Below, one piece after another: positions 20,101-32,100 of a stretch of 64,000 bases of DNA. A program made the position numbers and the translations under genes. How positions within the stretch are numbered: the stretch's first letter is position 1; the number at the start of each line of letters is the position of its first letter. The notes under the pieces were generated by a model. It was given only the letters and a program-made list of their open reading frames with translations. It had not been told where the DNA came from and did no database searches. The stretch is taken from NCBI GenBank assembly GCA_934047225.1, contig OW203988.1, positions 6,048,229 to 6,112,228 on the forward strand. The letters are read 5' to 3'. The DNA is from Ypsolopha sequella (Eukaryota; Arthropoda; Insecta; Lepidoptera; Ypsolophidae).

Positions 20101-23100
20101 AGTAAATTCTTTGTATTTTTCCCCGGTCTTTCAGTGTGATTTTCCCCAACAGTTCTCAAATATTAAAGTTCTTAGACCGATTCAGAAGGCTTTAATTTTA
20201 GATTTAATGCTTTCGAAATTTAACAAATGTTGTTGATTGCAAATAGTCTATTGTTAGAAACAGAAACTTACTTAATTACTTTAGAAAAATTTAGTTTTGA
20301 CATCATTAAAACTAGAATTAACCCCTTCAGAATCGGCTTTTTACACTTATAATAAAGTATAACTGCAGTACAATGGGAGAAGTAGTTGTTGTGTTTGTGA
20401 AGTTTTCTTCATCATCATCATCATCATTCAGCCCACATCCACCTACTGTTGGGCATAAGCCTCTTCTTCTCCACGTCATCTTCGTCAGTCTCTCATCAGC
20501 CTTATCCATGGCCCACCAACAGCCCTGACGATATCGTCTTACCATCTGAACGCTTTGCTGGCCTCGTATGTTATCTGTTACTGCCCTGTTTCTTAAGCAT
20601 TAAATAATTAGTAACAAACCAGAGACGAAGGTGAGAGGTCTTCGACCACATCTCCTACACAGCACGCAGCCCACCACAGTGAAGATCACTCGAATCACAC
20701 CCAAGATTATCGTCGCCATGTTTTTATCCATTGTTGCTCCTGAAGCCTGGAAGTTGGAACAGAGCAATACTTAAGTATCTTTCTGAATTGCTTTATAAAG
20801 AGCGAAAGGCGCTTCATGACATGCATAACTTGACATCATATAGGGAGTCCGGGCTACTACTCTTTGTAGTTCTAATCTCAATGCAGTCCTGTAATAGCTT
20901 CCAAATTAAAAATGATTTTACGTAAAGATATTTATGGTTTGCAAGTGGAAGGTGAAACTTGACCAGCCGCCCTAGCTGAATAAATAGGCGACATACTGCA
21001 AAAGGACAATGTCAAAAGCACCCGTAATATAAGAGTTTTATTACTAGATTGATGTATGTGTAAAAGGCAAACGAGGTGTGTCACAATCGCAGCTAGGACT
21101 CTGCCTGCCCCTCCGGGAGATATGCGTAAGTATATGTAGGTATGTATGTATGTGTTATCAGATAGTATCTGCGAAATAATTTTCAATTATTATGAAAATA
21201 TTTAAAACTGGAGATTGATTCTTCTACGTATAAGATAACTCGTATAATTGCACTAACCTCAAAGACCTCAACAGCATAAAACGTGATGGTGTTGACGCCA
21301 CACCACTGGTAGATGAAGAAGTAGACGGCCAGAATTGTAAATGGTTTCAGTGCTGATGGGCTAAGGACTGCCTTGATTATTTCTTTAGGGTTTTTCAATC
21401 TGAAATAAGCACAATAATAGAAAAAGATGGTCACAATTTAATTATAAGTTAGATAATAAAGTACCTAAGTATATTAAACAGCGTTTGTATAACACATGGC
21501 GCCCTTTGAAAAGGTAGGCTGTGATTGGACGCACGGGGAAGGGTCAAAACATGTGCAATTAACGACATAAGATTTTGCCTGTGATCTATCAGTATATTCG
21601 ACTCCCGACTTTAGGCTACGTATAAAAGCTCCACCGGTTGAGCTGAGATTCATCGGACTTGTCAGGTTACTGCCGCCTCTAGTGTCGTGGTTCGAGTACA
21701 CGATCAAGCACTAATCCGGGGTTGCGGGTTCAAATACCGTAGGAGCATATTTGTCTCCAATCTGCGTGCTCCGGAACGGCGATAGGGATAGGGCTAGGGT
21801 TGCCAGATGGTATTCTAAAGGAGGACATGTCCTCCATTTTCACAATTTGTCCTCCCGTCCTCCCTCACCTATCAATTGTCCTCCTTTTTCAAATATTGCA
21901 TTTACGATACCGACATCACTTGGTTAGAATGGTTAGCCCACATGGCACGGTTCATTCTCTTATTTCTCTCGTGTAGAGTTGCGGTATCGCTGTCGCATGT
22001 TTCACTGGCAAAATATACAAATATCATCTTGAATAGGTTCAATTCTGATAAATGTCTAACTAACAAAACATAATATTTGTATCGTTTTATTTAAGTATGT
22101 CCTCCTTTTTTCCGAAGTCCTCCTTTTTTTGCTTAGTAGCACTGATTTGTTCTCCTTTTTCATTTTCCCATCTGGCAACCCTAGATAGGGCTCACCACCC
22201 ATCACGTTGGGACGTAATAATCGTTAATAAAAACCTGAGAGTAGGTACTTGCATTTCACAGTCCATATTCGGAAATACTTCTGACTTTCTGACACACCCT
22301 TGGAGCATCATGTCGCGACGATATGTATATTTCCAAGTAAAACAACCTTCAAAAAACACGACTCACGGCTCCGTATGGTGGTTCTCCTTAAACTTGACCA
22401 TTCTCTGAATCTCCTCATCCAGGTCGCAGGTGGAGCCGCGCAGCTTGGCCAGAGACTTCTCCGCACGCTCCGGCTCGTCGTGACTCAGCAGGTAGTTGGG
22501 CGTCTCCGGCAGCACCAACATACCCAGCATCGAGACCACGGGCACGATGGCGCTGATCCCCGCCAGGATCTGCCAGGACGTCGCGCTGCCGATCACGTAC
22601 TGGAATGACAGAGCTGGTTTAAAAATCACTGAAATCACACTTCGGGAACGAAGCAAGGCGGGCGTGATGTTTTACAGAAGGAGCCCAATCACGCAATCTC
22701 AGAGCTTCGAAGAGGAAGATGGAGCGTGAGGAGATACGGGGCAGATGACAGCTAACTTATTTTTTTAGCAGTTTTATAAGTTTATTGTTAATCCGATGTT
22801 ATAATATTAGATTATAACACCGCGATTCTGCGCTGCGATTAGCCCAATTTATTATAAAACCGCTAGAGACCCAATCAACAACAGAGACGAGAAATAAGTC
22901 CCGATATTATTTCTTAAGTCACGCCCCCTTTATCCGGATTGGCCTTCATTGGTTCATGAATGAATGTTCTTCTTATTTTTTGTGAAATTGTTAGTAGAAA
23001 ATATTATAAATAAAGACGATATTTTTGATGGTCGTCGATAAAGTATTATGTGCAAATGAACATATGTAATTAGACATAGGAATCCTCACTCCGTTAGTTT

Positions 23101-26100
23101 CGTAAACAAGCACTCGTGTCCCAATGACTCAAATTATGTTACAGTTGTACAAAACCCTATTAGACGTCGTGTAAACACTGCCACTATCTCATAATGTACA
23201 TACATACTTACTCATTGTTAATGAACCTGCCCTTGGTTTTTATAGCGTTTATAATACCTTAGGCCAGTGGTTCCCAGTGGCGTGCATAGAACTTTTTTTC
23301 GGAAAAGCAATCAGAAGGTCAAGTTTGACAATAAAAAAATATGAAAACTTTTAAATAACAATTTGAAAAAAAAAGGTTTGTATGAAAATGTTCCCTCTAG
23401 GGTAGGCAGTGCCTACCCTGGCGTCATACAAACTTTCTTTTTTCAAAGTATTATTTAAATTTGTCAAACTTGACCTACTGGTTGCTTTTCCGGAAAAAAG
23501 TTCTATGCACGCCACTGGTGGTTCCCATACTTAAATGAATCCCGACCCACTTAAAAATACACAGAGATTGAGGGTCCACTAAGGCTTTGTGGCATAAGAA
23601 AGAGGTGGCGGATATTCATATTTATATTAGCATAATGTATTAAACCTTGTAGCTAAACATCTGCCGGCAGATTCACATTATATGTTGCCCTGAATTAAAA
23701 TTTCTTCACTACCGCGACCCACTAGAAACCAGCTTACGACCCACCACTGAGTCGCGACCCACACTTTGGGACATGCTGCCTTAGGCAATCTATCACCGCA
23801 TTATACTCGTACATTGTGTCTTTAGGTACATACACATATGAGGACAAAACCGATTTTAAGACAAATTAAATTTGCCTAGGCCAAACTATGCAGTTAATAC
23901 AAAGCAAACCGGTATAGTCCAGTCAATCTAAGAATGTTTGTATGGAGAAGGTTGGGATGGAGGTATATCCATCCCTAATAGCCGGGCCTTATATGGAACA
24001 GACTGGTGACGGGCAGCGACGTCACTGGTGCGAGGGTTCCGGCACCGCGCTCACCAACCCGCCTGCCCAGCGTGTGTGAGTATGGGCAATTCTTCCAGGA
24101 TGACCGCCGGGAGTGGCAAAGTCCTGGAAAGACTGATGTCCAGCAGTGGGCGAATTAGGCTGATGGGAGCCCATTTAATTGAGTTGGCGAGTCTCCGCCT
24201 GCCCATTTTTCCGTGTTATTAACATAAGCCGGGCAGGCACTATAGTTCCTTCCATAGTCCCAGATATTCAGTCCACTAGCACCTCAGTCCAATAGTCTGG
24301 TTTCCTTTGTTTTCATTCCTTACAATAGTCTTACTCTGACCGGAGGTTGTCCTTGGGTGCACTCTTACAGTACTTACAGGGATAATCGTCGGTTAGTGTC
24401 ACATCACATTTAGATGGAATTGTTTAAAAGGCCTCTACGTGTTGGCTTCGGCCCCATGCACGCCTCCCAAAGGTCCGGGACTAAAGTCCCGAGATATAAT
24501 AAACATATACAATAATAATAAAAAAATAATAAAAAAATAAGCAAGTATAAAGATCTGGCTATGGAAATTAAAACACAGTGGCGTGTAAACACTGTTAAAA
24601 TAGTCCCTATCGTAATATCAACTACAGGTGTTATTCCTAAAAATCTTGTGACTAGTTTAAATACTTTGGATATCCCGACTCATACAATTTATCTTCTTCA
24701 AAAAGCTGTAATTATGAACACCTGTCGTATCACAAGAAAATTCCTACAGTCTAACTCATCCCAGAACGCATACCTATTCATGTAAACTACTCTGCACTTG
24801 GCCTCGGTCCGTGCCACTTTTACCTCTTAGAAAAAGAGAGAAATTAAGAATAAAAACAAAATAATAATAATAATAATAATAAAAATCATTTATTTCAGAA
24901 CTGGGTTCCATAAAAACAAAACACAACATCATATTACACAGAAAAATGAGAAAAAGAAAAATACAATAAGAAGATACAGCCTAGACCGAAAAATTTTTGT
25001 TAATTTGTGGATCTCATGAATTTTAGTTTATTTAATAAACACGTTCAATATCCGGTATGTAATCGGTCAGATGGTACCAGCAGGTGTGCAAATTCACACT
25101 CAACTTCGCACTGAAATACATCAGATTAGCAGATTGTGAATTGTTTCCTAATAGCAATAACACGAGGCTCTTTTGCTGAAGCGTTACAAATAACAACATA
25201 CTCGTTTGAGGATATTTGAGTTTTACTATGCGTGAGATATATAACATTTATATCGTCCATCAGCCTAGTTCGTCCACTGCTGGACATAAGCCTTTCCAGG
25301 CAGTGGCGTGCACAGAACTTTTTGCTGGAAAAGCAAGCAATTGGTCAAGAATAACAATAAAAAAAATATGAAAATATTTAAATATAACTCTGAAAAAAAA
25401 AAATTATGACGCCAGGGTAGACAATGTCTACCCTAGAGTGAAAATTTCCAAAACAAACTTTTTTTTTCAAAGTGATATTTAAATTTTTTCATATTTTTTT
25501 ATTGTTATTCTTGACCAATTGCTTGCTTTTCCAGCAAAAAGTTCTGTGCACGCCACTGTTTCCAGGACTTTGCCACTCCCGGCGGTCATCCTGGAAGAAT
25601 TGCCCATACTCACACACGCTGGGCAGGCGGGTTGGTTAGCGCGGTGCCGGAACCCTCGCACCAGTGATGCCGCTGCCCATCACCAGTATAACAAAACATC
25701 TAACAGACGACATTGATGTAACACCTTAGAACAATATTATGTTGATGTTCGTCACACAGTGTTTGCAGAAATTCTTAACGTAACATTACGTTACGATGTT
25801 TATATCACGTTATGATAGGTTACATGATAGATGATATTATCTATCATAACAATTTTAATTTTGAATTTTCCAGAACATTACTTTTCCATGTGGATTTTTT
25901 CAAGTATTTATTATTATCTCAAACGTATACATGTTCAATCGATTTTCAAAACGAAAATTGGTGATTGCAGTCGTTTATACACCAACAACTTACTGTATAG
26001 GGCCAAACTGGTGATTGCACTCGTTTATATACGAACAACTTACAGTATAGGGCCAAACTGGCAATTGCACTCGTTTATATATGAATAACTTACTGTATAT

Positions 26101-29100
26101 ACTTACCAAACCCAAAATACAAGATCATTGGCCAAAACCACTAAAATTTCATGGTATACAGACTTCAGTTCGCTTTACAAAAATTCAAGTATTATCTTTA
26201 ATAATTTAAACAAAGAAAATATAATTGTGAAGAAAAGGCGAGAGTAAAATTTAAGAATAGTCTCGGTTCAGCCTGGACGAAGATCGGGGGAGGAGATAAT
26301 GCCAGCGTTACACTTCCAAACCTAACCCTGTGTTCCGAAAAGACTATCTGCCGCTACACTATGAGAACTGTTACAACTTTCCAAAATAATTTGCAATTAT
26401 TAAATTGTGGAACGCAAGAACTCTTCCCCAATGCCTAGCACGATGATAGGGCACAGATGAAATCACATGTTACATCAAATGTAACAGCTGATAAAGGAAA
26501 ACATTGTACTGTCAGTAAAGCGAAAACTCGACGATATATACATTTTCCTACTCTATAACTTACGACTCACAAACTTGATCTTTAACGAAAACTATATCAA
26601 AAGTCTAATGATGGTGTGCAGACTGCAAAGCTAAAAGAGCTGGGCTAGTCACATCAGTCAGATGCAACCAGATAGTAGGGCGGGCGAGCCACCGAGTCTG
26701 TGCCAAATGGTCTAAGCCGGAGCCCTGGCCAAAGAGGAGATGACGAGGTGATTTCTATACAACGTGTAACAGAAAGGTGTAACCATATTTGAAGAGCTTG
26801 TTCAATCAATTATATAGAACAACTTTTACTATGAAACAAACACTGTACGTCGAAAAAAATTTTACTGTTTCATAGAAAAATGCAATGCCGCTCGGCCGAA
26901 ATGTATGGAAGGGTAGATTTTTTTTTGAGATTTCAATGTTGGCTCCATATTTAAAGTTGTTCTATATCATTGACTGAATAAGTTCTTCAAATATGGTTAC
27001 ACCTTTTTGTTACACATTGTATATTTCACCTGGATGGACCGTAGAGGAGGACCGAAATGTGTGCAGGAAAGAGAGGACCTTTGCCTAGCAGTGGGTCATA
27101 CAGACAGACCACATTAAAACGAACCAAAATACACAAATGTAATACGAATTTGAGCAGAATGTAAAGGCTTTGAACAAACGCATTAAAATTACACTGAAAT
27201 CATGCAATATTTCGCGACATAACATAAAAATAATACTATTATCAGTATGAGTCGTGATGTTTTATTTACCAGATGTGTGCAAGCAGCCAACTCGTGATCA
27301 AAATAAGTCACTTGTTTGCCTACTTTTAGATTAGAATCGTGATAACCGGGCGAGTGTACTCTACCTAAAAGTAGAAAGGTCAATAAAAGAACAATGCAAA
27401 TATTTGTGAAGGACAAGAGGAAGACTGGCTATCATTCAACCTATCATTCAACCTGTTGCTATGTAAAAATTAATGTTATATAGAAATGATTTTATTATTC
27501 GCGTTTGGTCAACGCTCAGGCAGATACAATTTTAATCTAAGTTAAAACACCGGCCAAGTGCGAGTCAGAATCGCGTAACAGGGGTTCCGCATTGTGGATG
27601 ATAAATTTTATTTTGTTATCTTTTTTCGTGAATTTCTCAACCGCTTTACTTTTCCCAATCTTTACCTAAACACATATTACCAATATTTTTTCGTATTTTT
27701 CGGTCTACCAGTTTCAGAAATGTATGGAAAGGCAGTTTTTTTTTGAGATTTCAGGTTTGGTTCAATAGTAAAAGTTTGTCTATACTATTTACTGAATAAG
27801 CCCTTCAAATATGGTTAAGTACACCTTTCTGTTACACATTGTATATTTTTACAATCAACTTTTTAATACCTACAATTTGATGCCCACATTGTATATAAAA
27901 TATTTTTTATACTCGTCATTTTTTTCATATTTTTCGATCTACCAGTTTCGAACATACATATTTTTGTGGTTTTTAAAGATTGCTCGAAATCAGTGTAAGT
28001 AAATACAGTAAAAGTATATATTTTTACAAATACATTTTTAATATCTACAATTTGATACCCATATTGTATTTTTAGGAAAATTATTTTTAAATTTCTCACA
28101 TTTGTTTTGGAAATATTTGAACAATTTCCAATTTTTAAGTTTTTTTTTTACTGTTATTTGTGGGCAAATATTTTTTGTCAAATTTCATATCATGCCCACG
28201 TTTTTTTTGGAAAGGGAAAAATACAAGCCCAGTTTTTTCTACTTTCATTTTACCTATTCAAATGAGCGGGTTTTAGTTTGACATGTTATGTATTGTCGGC
28301 ACTTCGTAAAACTAATCAATCATACACACATTATATTCGTTTAAGTGTATTAAGGCTCTGCGTAAAAGTTTTAGCGTGCCTGTTACTCTATATGCGAAAA
28401 AACCCTCAGTGCGAGTGGGACGGATTCGTGGAAAAGTAGCAAAAAGTCGGTTTTTTATTAATATAAAATATACTAACCAATTTTGTCAAAAGATTTTCAA
28501 GGAGACTTTAGAAATACATAATATCCACATTTTGAAAGCAATTTCACAATGAAATTAGTTAAGATTTCAGAATTACAGGAAAAAATAAAACAATTTAGAG
28601 GTCTTTTCGGAATTAAATTCTATCAAGAAAATTTCATTAAATCGCGTTTTCCTTCAGTGAGAATCTTAATCAAATACTCAATAAACATTTACCAAAAAAT
28701 TAAATACGTAGATGACGTTATAGTGGAGTAAATGGATTAAAAAAAACCCCATTCTTTTTGGTATCGCCTTCTCTACGCCCAACAATCAATAAATATAATA
28801 AAATTATTATTTTTATTATATGTAAAATTATTATTATTTGTATTATTATCAGATAAACATCTTATTTCAAAGTAGTGGAACGTACAACACAAATACGTGT
28901 ATTTAAAATCACAACGATAACTGAGACACCCTCGTATAAATGCGCTTAATATTCACAAAACGTTACGTAAAATAACGCGATAGTAATAGGTCTTTACCTA
29001 TGAAATAGTCGAAATTTTAATTAAAAAGCTATTTCAATTAAAATTTTGTTGTATGTTTGAAAATTGATTTCAAGGCTTTACATCTACGTATAAAATTTTG

Positions 29101-32100
29101 TTTATATTCTTAGTTTGATTATAAAAATTAAATCTTCAAAAACGGTTCGTTCTAAATGCCATCCATTTCCATGGTATGATTCGTAATATTTTTTTTGTAG
29201 CCGACACTTTTCAAAAATTAAATTAATGTTGCTGTTAGCATAATGTTGGCTCCCAAAGTAATAATGCGCATACAAATCTTCGCCACTGTTCGTACTTCCT
29301 TACACTTTCTATACAATCAATACGGTCACGTGGTATGTCCGGTCGCTCGGCTATAGATTTGTATGCGCATTATTACTTTGGGAGTACTGTAATTTGGATT
29401 TGTCATTCCTAAAAAATATGCAAAAATGTTAGTACTGAAAATTGAGTTTCCTTCAAATTCTCTATAGAAAACAGCAATTTCATATGTAAAGACCTAACAT
29501 ATGAATATCTTAAACTAATATGTGATGTTATTCGGGTTATACAGTTGTTCAAATCGTTGTGCAACAAGCTTGTAAACACAGACAATAATGTCACTCGTTA
29601 TCGTTGCACAGTCAATTGTCGCGTTTAACAACCACGCATCGCTGCAGCGATGAACTGTGCAACGGGTTGCAGCGATAGATTGTTTTAAAAACCATTTTTT
29701 CCCTGTCGATATGAAAGATAACATATACGATACGATGCAGAGAGCATCGGAAATTATTTGCGAAGCTCAATACTTGTCAAAGTCATGCGAAATGGTCGTT
29801 TATAACTCTGAAGTAACGTTATAACTCTTTATAATGCTGTAAGCTAAGCAGTATATCCCGCGCGAATCCCTCTAGCTCTGATAATGGGCAACTGCGACGA
29901 CCGACATCACACCCGCCTTCTTTGTTGACGTGAATTGTAAAAGGCTTTGAATAAAATCAACGACAAAGATACGAAATTTTGTCCGTATAATTTCCATATT
30001 CCTGTGTAATTCATAATGCTCCTACATTTCGCAGTCAAGCTGTCTAGGCTATGATATACTTCAAGCAGATAGACAAGGAAACGCTACAAGACTTCTAGGT
30101 CTAGTAAACATCAATAGAATTTTTCAAATGCTACTAAGCGTAAAGTACCTATGATATCAGTGTCAAGTATTACTGGTCTTCTTTCATACTGCTCATTACG
30201 TACCAAATACCAGATAGATTTTAATAATTTTATTCATCTACCTTGTTTTTATTTTTTTTTTCTTCGTGTATCTGTTCTCCATTTTACTTTAAGGTAATTA
30301 TTAGTAAACCGAAAAACAAAAAACATTTCAGTAAATCCTTTATATATATTTTTTTATGCCCTTTATATTATATATCTTCATAGAATTATTTGTGTATTAT
30401 CGTACTTATCCAAAGTAATCATATTTATCTCATGTATGACATAATTATATTATAATATTTATTAGTAGTTTAACTATATTATTTATTTTATTTTATTTAT
30501 TATCTATATGCTTAAATATTGAGCCATGTTTGTTTGTAATTAAATTAATTTAGTTTGTTTACCTTTTCATGTAAAATTGTTTAGTTCCCTCGAAACGGAA
30601 ATACTGTTCCCCAAAAGACAATTATAGTAGTTTGGGGTTCAGAGTAAACCTTATTATTTTGTAAACTCTTTTTTGTACAATAAATACTTTGTATTTGTAT
30701 TTGTATTGTATTTGTATGTACTACATTGACTAAACTGACCTGTATTAAAACACCAGAAGAGACGCCCACGGACGCCAGCGCACCCAGCATACCTCGTAGA
30801 TGTGGCTGCGAGACCTCGCACGTGTAGACCCGGGCTGGAGCACCCACCATGCCTGATCCCAGCCCTATCAGTAGTCTACCTGGAAACGACAGACGTCTAT
30901 CATAGGGCTTCTACTCCTAAAGCAGTTGCCTGACGGAATCGAAGGCTTTTGATTGTGAAGGGTCTCTGTGAAACGAGATCCCGCCTTTTTACGATCAAAA
31001 GTAGATAAAAGTAATAAAAAACCGGCCAAGTGTGAGTCGGAGTTCCGTACCATTATCTATAAAAACGGCAAAAAAGACATGTCTGTTGTATGGGAGCCCC
31101 CTTAAATATTTATTTTAATCTGTTTTTTAGTATTTGTTGTTATAGCGGCAACAAAAATACATAATCTGTGAAAATTTCAACTGTCCAACCACCACGGTTC
31201 ACGAGATACAGCCTGGTGACAGACGGACAGACAGACATCTACCCTTTGGGTACGAAACCCTAAAAACAATACATAGATTGAATACAAGTAATGTTTCGTT
31301 TTATGAATTCAATTCAACTCAATTCAACTAATTAATTAATATTGTCAGTTCAATATCTCATTCAAATACAAGTTATTTAACTATAACTATATATGCATCA
31401 TGTAGACGGTGAATTCTCCGTTATCTATACACATCGTGTAGAATTTAGTTCTTCTTTACCTAATAAACATCATGTAGAAGTTGAATTCTCCGTTACCTAT
31501 ATACATCATGTAGACGTTCTGCGCGGAGGCGATGAGGGTCCAACCGAGGATGAGCGGCACCTCGGTGACGATGAGAGTCAGCCGTCTGCCGATATTATCC
31601 ATCAGGTACCCGCTCAGGATGCAGCCGATGGGCGTGCCGGCCGCGCTGAGACTTGCTGCAATCACCAGTCAACATTAAAAATAGTATATAATATACAGGA
31701 TGACTTATGACCTAACCCCAATAACTTTAGGCTGTATTCAGAAACATTTATACAACATTACGTTTTAGATGAGAAAACAATATAAATCAGTCGTTAAAAT
31801 TATTAAAACATTTCTGCAGAATTCCCTGTACCTACGCCCGTGCCTTTCATTTTTGCATTTTCCGTTTTCAAAGTTTGCAAACCGTGAGTCGCAGAAAAAA
31901 TTTAGGATTGCGTCAATTTAATCTGTTTCAAAAGATGCGCCATTAAAAAGGTGAAAACGTGAAATTAAATAAATTTTACTTGGAGAACCCTGAAATAGCA
32001 AAAAAAAGTAAACTGTTCGATACATCTGGTCAAGTAGGTATGGACTTTTTGTATGGAATAGCTGATTTTCTTTACATTTCAGAGTTGGCGAGGTTGACGA

